The translations under genes and the position numbers were made by a program. A stretch of 64,000 nucleotides of DNA from Fretibacterium fastidiosum (GTDB lineage Bacteria; Synergistota; Synergistia; Synergistales; Aminobacteriaceae): contig NZ_OZ209244.1 in assembly GCF_964642095.1 (NCBI RefSeq), forward strand, positions 1,922,001-1,986,000, written 5' to 3'. Shown in pieces: positions 7,404-16,779 of the stretch. The notes under the pieces are model-generated. The model did no database searches and had not been told where the DNA came from. It was given only the letters and a program-made list of their open reading frames with translations. The stretch's first letter is position 1; each line of letters begins with the position of its first letter.

Positions 7404-9186
7404 TGCCTTCACCTCCCACAGGGACGATTCCGTTGATCTGTTGTTTCATCGTGTCCTCCAGCTTGTCGATCTGCGAGATCTGCGACTCCTCGAGGTAGCG
7501 CATACGGGCGATCTGCTCGCGCACCGGAAGGTTGAACAGCTCGTTCATGGGCGCGCCCCTGTGCAGGGCGTCAAGCCCCAGGTGATGGAAGCGGACGATC
7601 ATCCTCAGCATCTTGAACTGCTTCTCCATCGAGGCGTAGGTGTCGATCTCGTGGAAGGCGTTCTGGTGCAGGAAGTCCTCGCGAAGGGACTTCGCCGTCT
7701 CCATGACCATGCGCTCGTCGCGGGAAAGCGCGTCGATACCCACCAGACGCACGATCTCGTTCAACTGGGCCTCCTTCTCCAGAAGGCTCATGGCCTCCAC
7801 CCGCAGGCCGCTCCACTCGTCGTCGAACTTCTCGTTCCAGTACACGTCCAGCCGGTCCGTGTAGAGCGAGTAGCTGTTCAGCCAGTTGATGGCGGGAAAG
7901 TGGCGCTGGTAGGCCAGGTTGGCGTCAAGCCCCCAGAACACCTTCGTGACGCGCAGCGTGTTCTGGGTGACGGGCTCGGAGAGGTCGCCGCCGGGAGGCG
8001 AGACGGCCCCGATGACGGTGATGGAGCCCTCGCGGCCCTCCCTGCCCAGGACGACGCAGCGCCCCGCGCGCTCGTAGAAGGAGGCGAGACGGGTGCCCAG
8101 GTAGGCGGGGTATCCTTCCTCGCCGGGCATCTCCTCGAGGCGCCCCGACATCTCGCGCAGGGCCTCCGCCCAGCGGCTGGTGGAGTCCGCCATGAGGGCG
8201 ACGGAGTAGCCCATGTCGCGGTAGTACTCCGCGATGGTGATGGCCGTGTAGACGGAGGCTTCGCGGGCGGCCACGGGCATGTTGGAGGTGTTGGCGATGA
8301 GCGTCGTGCGCTTCATCAGGGGCTGCCCCGTCTGGGGGTCGTCCAGCTCCGGGAACTCGAGGAGCACGTCCGTCATCTCGTTGCCGCGCTCGCCGCAGCC
8401 GACGTAGACCACGATCTGCGCCTGAGCCCACTTGGCGAACTGGTGCTGGATCACCGTCTTCCCTGAGCCGAAGGGGCCGGGGACGCAGGCGGTCCCGCCG
8501 AGGGCCACCGGGAAGAACGTGTCCACGACGCGCTGCCCCGTCGTCATCGGGACGTTGGGGGCAAGGCGCTTCGACACGGGCCGAGGCTTGCGGACGGGCC
8601 AGCGCTGGAGCATGGTGACCTCGTGCTTCACGCCGTCGTCATCGAGGACGGCCACCACGTCGAGGACGGTGTGGTCCCCGCCGTTCACGCTCTTTACGGT
8701 CCCCTTCATGCCCACGGGCACCAGGATGCGGTGCTCCACCACGACGGTCTCCTGCACGACGCCGAGGACGTCGCCCGCCTCGACCGTGTCGCCCACCTTC
8801 ACGCGGGGCTCAAACTTCCACTTCTTCGCGTGATCGATGGCGGGCACGCTGATCCCGCGGGAGATGTAGGGGCTCTTCGCCGCCTTCTCGATCAGCTCCA
8901 GCGGGCGCTGGATTCCATCGTAGAACTGCTCGATGATCCCAGGCCCCAACTCGACGCTCAGGGGCTCGCCAAGACAGACGACGGGCTCTCCCGGCTTTAG
9001 GCCGGACGTCTCCTCGTAGACCTGGATGGACGCCTTGTCCCCGTCCATGTCCATGATCTCTCCGACCAGACCCGCCGTCCCGACGTGAACCACGTCGGAC
9101 ATGCTGGCGCCCAGCATTCCCCTGGCGACGACCAGGGGGCCGGAGATACGCTCTATCGTTCCCTTAACTGCATTTTCGTTAGGCAC
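7393..9186 (-). CDS. atpA: V-type ATPase subunit A (catalytic)
   Basis: The 597-residue catalytic subunit has a P-loop GPFGSGKT at 237-244. The non-homologous region typical of V/A-type A subunits lies at about 115-200. DSTSRWAEALRE and SPPGGDLSEPVT are conserved catalytic phrases. The GTG start is eight bases after GGAGG. The operon gene order (F upstream, B downstream) is the usual bacterial V-ATPase order. The direction of physiological use, ATP synthesis or ion pumping, cannot be read from this subunit. Confidence 0.96.
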   Translation of the reverse strand: MPNENAVKGTIERISGPLVVARGMLGASMSDVVHVGTAGLVGEIMDMDGDKASIQVYEETSGLKPGEPVVCLGEPLSVELGPGIIEQFYDGIQRPLELIEKAAKSPYISRGISVPAIDHAKKWKFEPRVKVGDTVEAGDVLGVVQETVVVEHRILVPVGMKGTVKSVNGGDHTVLDVVAVLDDDGVKHEVTMLQRWPVRKPRPVSKRLAPNVPMTTGQRVVDTFFPVALGGTACVPGPFGSGKTVIQHQFAKWAQAQIVVYVGCGERGNEMTDVLLEFPELDDPQTGQPLMKRTTLIANTSNMPVAAREASVYTAITIAEYYRDMGYSVALMADSTSRWAEALREMSGRLEEMPGEEGYPAYLGTRLASFYERAGRCVVLGREGREGSITVIGAVSPPGGDLSEPVTQNTLRVTKVFWGLDANLAYQRHFPAINWLNSYSLYTDRLDVYWNEKFDDEWSGLRVEAMSLLEKEAQLNEIVRLVGIDALSRDERMVMETAKSLREDFLHQNAFHEIDTYASMEKQFKMLRMIVRFHHLGLDALHRGAPMNELFNLPVREQIARMRYLEESQISQIDKLEDTMKQQINGIVPVGGEGNVA

Positions 9187-9221
9187 TCTTATCGCCTCCG
9201 CCTGTGCTTTTTCATGTGAGA

Positions 9222-9560
9222 CTACCTCTCAGCAAAGATGTCCATTCCGACGGCCTTCTCGACGCTGCTTCGGATGGATTCAAGCCCCGCCCCGCTCGTC
9301 CCGGAGGGACCGGGAATGGGCAGGACGCTCGTGGGGTAGCGGTCGTTGACCTCCTGGACCTTCCCGCCGAAGTCGACGAAGAGGTCCTCCTGGATGAAGA
9401 CGACCGCGTAGCTCTCGCGGGCCAGCTTCTCCAGGATCTCCTCGAAGGAGCCGCGCTTCTCCCCATCCAGCACCACGGTCTTGACGCCCACGGCCTGGAA
9501 CGGCAGGACCATCTCGTAGCTGCCGATGGCTGCCATCGGCAGGGAACGGTTATCGGGCAT
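9222..9560 (-). CDS. atpF: V-type ATPase subunit F
   Basis: The 112-residue protein is the small Rossmann-like subunit that docks on the central stalk with subunit D. Recognisable features are AAIGSYEMVLPFQAVGV near the N-terminus, the YAVVFIQEDL strand, and the C-terminal PIPGPSGTSG loop. Its start overlaps the end of subunit C by 11 bases. Confidence 0.9.
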   Translation of the reverse strand: MPDNRSLPMAAIGSYEMVLPFQAVGVKTVVLDGEKRGSFEEILEKLARESYAVVFIQEDLFVDFGGKVQEVNDRYPTSVLPIPGPSGTSGAGLESIRSSVEKAVGMDIFAER

Positions 9561-10554
9561 GGCTCAGCAACCTCCTTGAGAACTCGCGGCTCAGTCCGCC
9601 CGCCACGCACACCAGCGCGATGCGCAGGTTGCGGGCCTCGGCCTCCTTCGTCAGGAGGTAGAGGAGGACGTTGGCCGGTGCGCTCGTGGAGTACCGCACC
9701 CTCTCAAGGACGCGGATGAGGTACTCGTCCAGGGCCTTCGAGACGTCCGACAGCGCGGCCTGCACGTCGGAGCTCTCCTGAAGCGCGTCCAGGACGGCCC
9801 CGATATCCGTGTAGGAGAGGATCTTTCCCCACGTCTCCTGCGGCTCGCCCAGGAGGCGCGCGACGTCCGCTGCCCGGATGAAGCCCCCTTCGTGGAAGAA
9901 GGGGAGCCCCTTCGCGGCGTCGTAGCGCATACGGGCAAGGCGGACGGCACTCTTGAGGTTCTCGGCGTCGATTCGGTGTCGCACCCACCGAACGACGTCC
10001 GGCATCTCAAGCCCTCCGGCGATGCGGAGCATCGCCGCGAACAGGTGGTGGTCCAGCAGGAGCTCCACCGCCTGGGGGTTCTTCGTCTGGTCCCACAGCG
10101 TCCAGCAGTGGGGCACGACGTCGCCCAGCCCGTAGGGGAGACGTCCGTACTCCTCCGTCTCGATGGCCTCGACCAGCCCTTCGGAGGGAAAGGCGCCAAG
10201 GGGGGAGAGCAGGTCGTGCCTGCGCCCCTCGGCATCGCCTCCGCGGACCCTGAAAAGGCTCTTGAGGGCGACCTTCACGTTGTGGTAGTCGTAGGGCATC
10301 CGGAACAGGGTCAGAAGCCCCTCGTCCGGCACGAACTGCCCCAGCTCCCGGCACGTCGCCAGGAGCTCCTCGTCGATGGCCTTGTCGAAGTCCTCGCCCC
10401 CGGCCTGCGTCAGCCACTGGGCATAGGACGTCTCGCTCAGGGCCTTCAGGGCGTCCTCGAGGGTGGAGCTGTCGATGAGCCTGGAGAAGAAGGCCGCGTC
10501 AAGGAGGTGTGTCTCCATCCCCCTGAGCCTGGCCACGGTGTACACGTAACTCAT
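9550..10554 (-). CDS. atpC: V-type ATPase subunit C (V0 d/AC39 type)
   Basis: The 334-residue all-helical protein matches the V0D/AC39 family. It begins YVYTVARLRGMETHLLD, contains MPYDYHNVKVALKS, and ends in a helix set containing LTKEAEARNLRIALV, all diagnostic. It forms the funnel joining the central stalk to the K ring. It sits between subunits E and F in the operon. Confidence 0.92.
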   Translation of the reverse strand: MSYVYTVARLRGMETHLLDAAFFSRLIDSSTLEDALKALSETSYAQWLTQAGGEDFDKAIDEELLATCRELGQFVPDEGLLTLFRMPYDYHNVKVALKSLFRVRGGDAEGRRHDLLSPLGAFPSEGLVEAIETEEYGRLPYGLGDVVPHCWTLWDQTKNPQAVELLLDHHLFAAMLRIAGGLEMPDVVRWVRHRIDAENLKSAVRLARMRYDAAKGLPFFHEGGFIRAADVARLLGEPQETWGKILSYTDIGAVLDALQESSDVQAALSDVSKALDEYLIRVLERVRYSTSAPANVLLYLLTKEAEARNLRIALVCVAGGLSREFSRRLLSHAR

Positions 10555-10569
10555 AGCCGACCCCTCCCC

Positions 10570-11157
10570 TTAGGAGAACAGCTTCTTGACAACTTCGGAT
10601 TCGATCTCCGGGCGAACGTCCTCGAGCAGCATCTCCCACGAGCAGTTGGTGTCGATCTTCTCATCCCTCAGCACGAAGCCGCCCGATATGGGCAGGCGCT
10701 CCTGCGACAGCGTCAGGGACGTCCCGTGTTCGGCGTTGTAGCCGTCGAGCCACCCCTGGTTCAGGTGTTTCTCGTCCTTTCCCACGACGACGGCCTCGTG
10801 CCCGGAGGACACCGCCTCCTTGAGCAGCCTGGAGGCGAACTTGAGGCAGGCGTCGGCGGGGAGGTCCGCGAGCTTGCGCAGGGAGGCCGCAAAGGCGTCG
10901 TCCACGAGGCGGCGACGGACGCCCAGGTCAAGTTTGTTGGCGTCGATCCCGGCCACGATCTCGCGGCGCCTCAGGACCTCCGGCTCCTCTTTGGCGAAGC
11001 GGGAGGCGTAGGTGTCCTTGACGCTCTTGACCTCCGCGTTCAACTCCTGATTGATCTGACGGACCTTCTCATCGGCCTCGGACTCGATGGCCTGGATCTC
11101 GGCCTGCGACTCCGTGCTGATCTTCGCTTTGATATCGGCAAGTGACATGCGAGCCAC
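10570..11157 (-). CDS. atpE: V-type ATPase subunit E (peripheral stalk)
   Basis: The 195-residue protein has a long charged N-terminal helix (to about residue 110) followed by a mixed globular end, which is the layout of the E peripheral-stalk subunit. It pairs with subunit H/G to form the stator. It starts five bases after the subunit K gene stop, which suggests coupled expression. Confidence 0.9.
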   Translation of the reverse strand: MARMSLADIKAKISTESQAEIQAIESEADEKVRQINQELNAEVKSVKDTYASRFAKEEPEVLRRREIVAGIDANKLDLGVRRRLVDDAFAASLRKLADLPADACLKFASRLLKEAVSSGHEAVVVGKDEKHLNQGWLDGYNAEHGTSLTLSQERLPISGGFVLRDEKIDTNCSWEMLLEDVRPEIESEVVKKLFS

Positions 11158-11161
11158 CTGC

Positions 11162-11644
11162 CTAAAGTTTAATTCCGAAATTAAGCATCATAATGCTCGT
11201 CAGTAGGGCCAGAACCGCGTAGGTTTCCACCATCGCCGGGAGGATGATCGCCTTGCCCATGGCCTCAGGCTTCTTCGAGATCATCTGAATGGAGGCCGCG
11301 GAGGTCTTCCCCTGATAGATGGCGGAGATCCAGCCGACGATGGCGATGGGCATGCAGGAGGCGAAGACCTGAAGCCCCTGGTTCCAGTTCAGCGTCACGG
11401 CGCCAGCGTCGCCCAGGAGCCCCAGTTTGATGAGGACGAAGAACATGATCAGTAGACCGTAGATGCCCTGCGTTCCGGGAAGGGCCTGAAGGATGAGGCA
11501 TTTTGAGAACTTATTGGGGTCCTCCGTCATGACGCCCGCAGCGCTCTCGCCGGCGATGCCGATGCCGATGGCCGAGCCGATGCCGGACAGTGCCGCGGCC
11601 AGCGCGGCGCCAAGCAGAGCCAGAGAAAGTCCAAGATATTCCAT
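11162..11644 (-). CDS. atpK: V-type ATPase subunit K (membrane rotor ring), Na+-type site
   Basis: The 160-residue proteolipid is a fused double hairpin with four membrane helices. The C-terminal hairpin carries the ion-binding glutamate (E140 in MVETYA); the first has Q59 at that place. L55, T58, Q59, Q111 and E140 correspond to L61, T64, Q65, Q110 and E139, the Na+ ligands known for Enterococcus hirae NtpK, so a Na+-coupled ring is likely. ATG 11642-11644 is nine bases after GGGAG; an in-frame TTG upstream (11663-11665) has no ribosome site. Confidence 0.93.
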   Translation of the reverse strand: MEYLGLSLALLGAALAAALSGIGSAIGIGIAGESAAGVMTEDPNKFSKCLILQALPGTQGIYGLLIMFFVLIKLGLLGDAGAVTLNWNQGLQVFASCMPIAIVGWISAIYQGKTSAASIQMISKKPEAMGKAIILPAMVETYAVLALLTSIMMLNFGIKL

Positions 11645-11744
11645 AGTGTCAAGCACTCCCTTCAAATTTTCGGCACGGCGCTCAGGGCCCTGCCGTCGTT
11701 TTTATAAAGCGTGTCCTGCGCGAAATCTCTCGCGCCCCGGCGCG

Positions 11745-13730
11745 TCAGTCGGCGATCTCCACGTACTCCTCCGTGTTGACGAGGGGGATGAAGGGCTCGC
11801 CTCCGCCCGTGTAGAACTTGCCGAAGAACTCGACGTACTGCAGACGCAGGGGGTGTACGAAGGCCCCCAGGATGTTGATGAGGATGCTGAAGATGTGTCC
11901 GCCGACGATGACGACGACGGCGATGAGCCACCCGACGTAGGGGATATCCGCCGCCATGCTGCCCAGCAGGTTGATGATCATGCCGATGACCGCCGAGCCG
12001 AAGCCCAGCGCCAGAAGGCGGCTGTAGCTCAGGATGTCCCCAAGGTAGGACGTGGAGCCGTAGAGGGCCAGGAAGCCTGAGACGACCTTGCCAAAGAGGT
12101 TCGTCTTCTCGCGGCCCGCGTACCAGAAGACGATGGCCGCCCCCGCGATCGCCATGAGCTTGCCCAGCAGGACGAAGTGCGGCGGCGTGATGCCGCCCAT
12201 CCCCGTGCCGAAGAAGCAGAGTCCCACGATCAGGAGGAACCAGGAGATGTCCGCTCCGATGGCGTCGACGAGGTGTCCCTGGCGGAAGTTGTCGTAGGCT
12301 GCGATCAGGAGGCCGAACATCAGGTGGACGACGCCCAGCAGGAGGGAGATGCCCAACACCTGTATGGGGTTGTTCATCGGATCGACCAGCATCAGCGCGT
12401 TCTTCAGGGGGACCAGGAAGGGGAGGAAGGAGTCGATGAAGTTGCCGAAGAAGCTCCCGCTGACGACGCCGTAGGCGAAGGTCGAGACGGCGCTGAAGGC
12501 GAAGAGCGTGATGAAGTCCTTCACGCCCATGGGGATGCGCCGGTACTTCTTGAACGCCCACCAGATGGTCCCCAGCATGACGATGGCGTATCCCGCGTCC
12601 CCCAGGCACATGCCGAAGAAGATGAAGAAGAAGGGCGCCAGGAGGGGCGTGGGGTCGATGCCCCGGTACTTCGGGGGCGAGTAGAGCTCCGTCAGAATGT
12701 TGAACGGACGGATGAGCCCGCCGTTCTCCAGGAGCGTCGGCGGTTCCTCGTCCTCCGCCGGGTCGCTCAGGGTCAGGGCCACGTTGGGACTGATGGCCTC
12801 GACCTTCTTCTGGACCCGTGCCGCGTCCTTCGCAGGCACCCAGAAGCGCGTGTGCATGGTGCGCTCCGTCTCGTCGCTCCTGCCCAGGGCCTGATACCGT
12901 TGCGTGAGGCTGTTCCAGTAGTCCGAGAGCTTCTGCACCGCGGGCATCCACCTCTCGGCCTCCCGCTTGAGGTCGCTCATCAGAACGGCCTCCCGTTTTT
13001 CGAGGTCGAGCAGGGTGGCGTCGACCTTCGCGGCCTCCTCCTGGACCGTCCCCCTGAAGGAAGCGGGGACCTCGATGGCGGACAGGCCGTTCTTCGTGCA
13101 GGCGTCCAAAACCGCCGCGCCCCTGTCGCGCGAGTAGTAGAGGAGGACCTGCACCTCGGCCGCCTTCGCGTCGTGGGGCTCCAGGATGAGCTCCGTGTCC
13201 TTTGAAAACGCTTCGAGGGCCCCTTGCAGGGCCTTCAGTTGTTCCGTCTTGACCGCGCCGAGAAGGCCGGCCAGGCGCTGCGTCCCCTCCGTGATGGATG
13301 AGAGCGGGTAGGGAAGGAACTCCAGCCCCGCCAGAAGCGCCCGGTTCGCCCTCAGCTGAGAGAGCTCGAGCCGCGCCTCCGCGGTCTCGTGTTCCAGGTC
13401 GCGGACGCGAGAGGCGATGGCGCCGAGGTCCGTCTCGCCGGCGAGCTTTGAGAGGTCCGACATGGAGATGAGCGCGCGCTCGCCCAGCGTCCTGTCCAGG
13501 GAGGATACGGGGTCGTCGTAGCAGGGCGTCAGCGTGCGCATGAGGTAGCGCACGTCCGACAGGCGTCCCTCGCTCTCGGTCAGCCTGGCCTCGACGTCGG
13601 CCGGGCGCAGAGCCTCCTCGGAGGAGCCGATGATCTGGCAGACGCCGGTTTCCTGCAGGGCCTCAGCGATCTCCTCATGAACGGATTTGTGATAATACAG
13701 CTCCGCTTTTTTGAGCTTAGCCACGCCCAT
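11745..13730 (-). CDS. atpI: V-type ATPase subunit I (membrane a subunit)
   Basis: The 661-residue protein has a cytosolic N-terminal half rich in coiled coil (about 1-340) and a membrane half with about seven helices, starting near LLAPFFFIFFGMCLGDAGYA. It forms the ion half-channels facing the K ring. It overlaps the upstream small stalk gene by 14 bases and is followed by a 100-base gap before subunit K. Confidence 0.93.
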   Translation of the reverse strand: MGVAKLKKAELYYHKSVHEEIAEALQETGVCQIIGSSEEALRPADVEARLTESEGRLSDVRYLMRTLTPCYDDPVSSLDRTLGERALISMSDLSKLAGETDLGAIASRVRDLEHETAEARLELSQLRANRALLAGLEFLPYPLSSITEGTQRLAGLLGAVKTEQLKALQGALEAFSKDTELILEPHDAKAAEVQVLLYYSRDRGAAVLDACTKNGLSAIEVPASFRGTVQEEAAKVDATLLDLEKREAVLMSDLKREAERWMPAVQKLSDYWNSLTQRYQALGRSDETERTMHTRFWVPAKDAARVQKKVEAISPNVALTLSDPAEDEEPPTLLENGGLIRPFNILTELYSPPKYRGIDPTPLLAPFFFIFFGMCLGDAGYAIVMLGTIWWAFKKYRRIPMGVKDFITLFAFSAVSTFAYGVVSGSFFGNFIDSFLPFLVPLKNALMLVDPMNNPIQVLGISLLLGVVHLMFGLLIAAYDNFRQGHLVDAIGADISWFLLIVGLCFFGTGMGGITPPHFVLLGKLMAIAGAAIVFWYAGREKTNLFGKVVSGFLALYGSTSYLGDILSYSRLLALGFGSAVIGMIINLLGSMAADIPYVGWLIAVVVIVGGHIFSILINILGAFVHPLRLQYVEFFGKFYTGGGEPFIPLVNTEEYVEIAD

Positions 13731-14046
13731 ATCTACCCATCACCTCTTCCGTTATCCAGGAGGCCGCACCGGCGACCTTGTCCTTGTGCTTCGCGTAGAA
13801 GGCCTTGGCGTCGGCCTCGCGCTTGGACAGGATATCCTTCGCCTTGATCTCCGCCGCCTCTTCCGCCCTGTGCAGCTTCTCGCGGAACTGACGCGCCGCA
13901 GACTGACGGGTCTCCTTCAGCGTGCTCTCCGCGTCCGTTCGGGCCTGGTTCAGCCTGCGGGCGGCCGCCGACTTGGCGTCCTGGACGCCTGCGGCCGCCC
14001 TCTCCTCTGCCGCCTTGATCTCCGCTATGGTTGGATTGTCTGCCAT
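13717..14046 (-). CDS. V-type ATPase subunit H/G (peripheral stalk coiled coil)
   Basis: The 109-residue, almost wholly helical, Ala/Glu/Lys/Arg-rich protein (AAEERAAAGVQDAKSAAARR and onward) is the partner of subunit E in the stator stalk. It is the first gene of the operon, with a strong GGAGGTG site before the ATG. Sequence conservation in this family is low, so the call rests on composition, length and operon position. Confidence 0.85.
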   Translation of the reverse strand: MADNPTIAEIKAAEERAAAGVQDAKSAAARRLNQARTDAESTLKETRQSAARQFREKLHRAEEAAEIKAKDILSKREADAKAFYAKHKDKVAGAASWITEEVMGRYGRG

Positions 14047-14222
14047 CGTTCTTCACCTCCTTCCTGCAACGCAAAAGGGAAACGAAAATAACGGTACGGC
14101 ACGTCCCAAGCCCCCAAGGGTGGGATGGGTTCGCTGTTTTTCAGAGGGCCTGGGCTTCCTGCGCTTCAAGGCCGTTCCTGCATCGCAGCGCGCTGGAGGA
14201 ACGGCTGAAAGCACACTTTTCC

Positions 14223-14251
14223 ATTATATTATTTTCGTTCCTGAAAGTAAA
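14223..14251 (-). promoter_or_regulatory. Promoter of the V-ATPase operon
   Basis: On the minus strand TTTACT (14246-14251), 17 bases, TATAAT (14223-14228), in an AT-rich island about 180 bases before the first gene. The rest of the 293-base gap up to rpsT holds no gene that I can see. Confidence 0.65.
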
Positions 14252-14339
14252 ACAAAATGGAGCACGCGCGATACTATACAAAAAAAGGGTTGCCGCTGAG
14301 GGCCCCCCTCTTCTTGATTCGGACGAACGACCGACGGGC

Positions 14340-14615
14340 CTATGCCTCTGGCCTGCTCAGGCCTTTGACGGCACGAGCCATCAGTTTCTTGCGGCGGGAC
14401 GCCGTGTTGCGGTGCATCACGCCCTTCACCACGGCCTTGTCGAGCACGCTCTGGGCCAGGTTGAAATTCCTGGCTGCGGCCTCGCCGTCCCCGGCCTCCA
14501 CGGATTCCAGAAGCTTCTTGACGGCGGTCTTGCACCGCGTCGTCCAGTAGCGGTTGTAGAGACGATTGCGCTCCTCGATGCGGACGCGCCTCTTTGCCGA
14601 CTGCTTGTTTGGCAT
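14340..14615 (-). CDS. rpsT: 30S ribosomal protein S20
   Basis: The 91-residue basic protein begins PNKQSAKRRVR and contains the conserved GVMHRNTASRRKKLM, both diagnostic of S20, which binds 16S rRNA early in 30S assembly. A strong ribosome site (GAGGGGGGTG) precedes the ATG. It is monocistronic, divergent from the helicase gene. Confidence 0.97.
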   Translation of the reverse strand: MPNKQSAKRRVRIEERNRLYNRYWTTRCKTAVKKLLESVEAGDGEAAARNFNLAQSVLDKAVVKGVMHRNTASRRKKLMARAVKGLSRPEA

Positions 14616-14695
14616 GGACCTTCACCCCCCTCCGGTTCAGACGCCCGTTCGAGCTTGTGCCCGAAAGCCCTGCCCCTTAAAATACAACGCAATGC

Positions 14696-14725
14696 ATTGT
14701 AACATTCTGTATAATAGGTGTGCAA
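14696..14725 (-). promoter_or_regulatory. Promoter of rpsT
   Basis: On the minus strand TTGCAC (14720-14725), 18 bases, TACAAT (14696-14701), about 80 bases before the rpsT start. The plus strand at 14711-14716 also reads TATAAT, which may serve the divergent helicase gene, but no matching -35 was found. Confidence 0.55.
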
Positions 14726-14887
14726 GCCTTGACGGCGCTTTCACCAAAATAATCCGCCGTCGCCGGAGAGCGCGCTTTGAGCTTGCCCCTGAGCGGGGTT
14801 TTGTGCGTCCTCCAAAAAGTCGTCGGCATCGAGGTGAATTATACCACGGAACTTTCTCTGAAGGACTTTTATTCCCCGTCGGGAAAG

Positions 14888-16777
14888 ATGTCGCGCCTTC
14901 CCAGCTACGAGTTTCGACCTCAACAGCTGGAGGCCGCCCTGGCCGTTCAGGGGTTCCTGAGGGACGCCGACGCCGCCGTCCTCGCTCTGGAGGCCCCCAC
15001 GGGGGTGGGGAAGACCTTTGCCGTGTTGGTCCCCGCCCTCATGGAGGCCCGGCGTCGGGGAGCCGGAATCCTCTTCCTGACGGCCAGCATCGCGCTTCAG
15101 GAGCAGGTGATCGGGAAGGACCTGCCGCGCCTGGCGGAGCTCCTGAACTCCGACCTCCGCTTCGGGCTCCTAAAGGGGCGCTCCAACTACGCCTGTCTCC
15201 GCAGGGCCGGCAGCCTTTCGGGGCCCTCGCTCTTCGACGCGGGGCCTGATGAACTAAAGGAGATCAAGCGGTGGCTTCAGGAGACGGAGGCGGGGGACCT
15301 GGCGGAGCTGGGGCTCTCCCCCTCGAGCCCCCTGACGGCGGACCTGTCGGCGGGGGCGCGGCAGTGCGTGGGACCGGCCTGCCCCTATCGGGACCGCTGC
15401 TTCGTGGTGCGGGCCTACCGCAGGGCCCAGGACTGGGACGTCGCCGTCGCCAACTACAACCTGTTCTTCTCTCACATCCTTGAGGGAGGCGGAGCCTTTC
15501 CCCTGCGGTACGACTGGCTGCTCTGCGACGAGGCCCATCGCATCCCCGACGCCGTGAGGTCCTCGTCGGCCGTTCGCGTCGGGGCGGAGAGCGGTCCCGG
15601 CCTCTTCGGCCCGCGCGTCCTTCAGGGGTTTGCGCCCCTGCTCCGCGCTCAGTCCGTGCCGGTCGAGGAGCTGCAGGCCCACGCGTCCCGCGCCCGGGAG
15701 GAGCTGCGGACGCTCTTCACGGCCCTGCCCCTCCTCCTGCCGCGCGGGGGCGAGCTCTCGGCCCCGAACGAGGAGCTGCTCCATCGGGGTCAGGCGGCGG
15801 CGGAGGAGGCGGACCTCCTGCTGCGCCCCCTGCGGGCCTTCGAGGAACGCTTCATGGCCGGGAACTTTTCCGACAAGGGGGAGATGGCGCGCGGCGCGGA
15901 GCTGATGCGCTGGATCGACGACGTGCGGGAGTTCAAGCGCGACCTGATCTGGTGCCTGTCGGCGGCCCGTTTCCCCAGCTGGGCCTACTGGGCGGAGTCC
16001 GGCGCGTTGACCAGCAAGCCCGTGGCGGCCTCGGAGATCGTCCAGGAGGTCCTGCAGAAGGAGGAGCCGGAGAAGCTCGTCCTGACGTCGGCCACGCTGA
16101 CTCAGGGGGGGAGCTTCGACTTCTGGAGCCGGGAGACGGGCATCGTTCCGGATCGCAGCCTCGTGGTGGACTCCCCCTTCGACTTCTCGCGTCAGATGGA
16201 GGTCCTCGTCCTGGACGTTGGACTGCACGTCGGGGAGCCGGGGTACGACGAGCGCATGTGCCGGATCATGGAGCGGCTGTGCGACAAAAACGGCGGGCGC
16301 ACGCTGGTGCTGCTCTCGTCCCTTAGGCTGCTGAACGCCTTCGCGGATCGGATGAGGGCGGGGGACCGTGGCTACTCGGTGCTGGTTCAGGGGGATATGC
16401 CCCAGCGGCAGCTCCTCAAGAGGTTCACGGAGGACGAGACCTCCACCCTCATCGGGAGCATCTCCTTTCGCGAGGGAGTGGACGTTCCAGGGGAGGGGCT
16501 GACTCAGGTGATCATCGACCGCATCCCGTTTCCCCATCCCAACGACCCCATGGTCCGGGCGCGCAACGAGCTGGAGGGTGGCAAGGGGTTCGTCCGCGTT
16601 ACGCTTCCCACGGCCCGAATCCTCCTTCGTCAGGCGGCGGGGAGGCTGATCCGCAGCTCATCGGACCACGGGCGAGTGGTCCTTCTGGACGTCCGGGCCG
16701 TGGAGCGGAAGGACTGGAGGATCCTCTCCGCCTTCCCACCCTGCCGCCTTAGAAAGCTTTCCGTGGAGGGGGTTTGA
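14888..16777 (+). CDS. dinG: DinG/XPD-type ATP-dependent DNA helicase with FeS cluster
   Basis: The 629-residue superfamily 2 helicase has Walker A APTGVGKT at 36-43, DEAH at 214-217, and four cysteines C103, C160, C165 and C171 in the spacing of the XPD/DinG 4Fe-4S domain. The C-terminal helicase half ends with QAAGRLIRSSSDHGRVVLLD. DinG unwinds 5' to 3' and removes R-loops and other structures. ATG 14888 is chosen because the family homology begins at once (YEFRPQQLEAA); the ribosome site GGGAAAG is poor and close. It overlaps no upstream gene and runs directly into a prepilin gene. Confidence 0.88.
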   Translation: MSRLPSYEFRPQQLEAALAVQGFLRDADAAVLALEAPTGVGKTFAVLVPALMEARRRGAGILFLTASIALQEQVIGKDLPRLAELLNSDLRFGLLKGRSNYACLRRAGSLSGPSLFDAGPDELKEIKRWLQETEAGDLAELGLSPSSPLTADLSAGARQCVGPACPYRDRCFVVRAYRRAQDWDVAVANYNLFFSHILEGGGAFPLRYDWLLCDEAHRIPDAVRSSSAVRVGAESGPGLFGPRVLQGFAPLLRAQSVPVEELQAHASRAREELRTLFTALPLLLPRGGELSAPNEELLHRGQAAAEEADLLLRPLRAFEERFMAGNFSDKGEMARGAELMRWIDDVREFKRDLIWCLSAARFPSWAYWAESGALTSKPVAASEIVQEVLQKEEPEKLVLTSATLTQGGSFDFWSRETGIVPDRSLVVDSPFDFSRQMEVLVLDVGLHVGEPGYDERMCRIMERLCDKNGGRTLVLLSSLRLLNAFADRMRAGDRGYSVLVQGDMPQRQLLKRFTEDETSTLIGSISFREGVDVPGEGLTQVIIDRIPFPHPNDPMVRARNELEGGKGFVRVTLPTARILLRQAAGRLIRSSSDHGRVVLLDVRAVERKDWRILSAFPPCRLRKLSVEGV

Positions 16778-16779
16778 CC

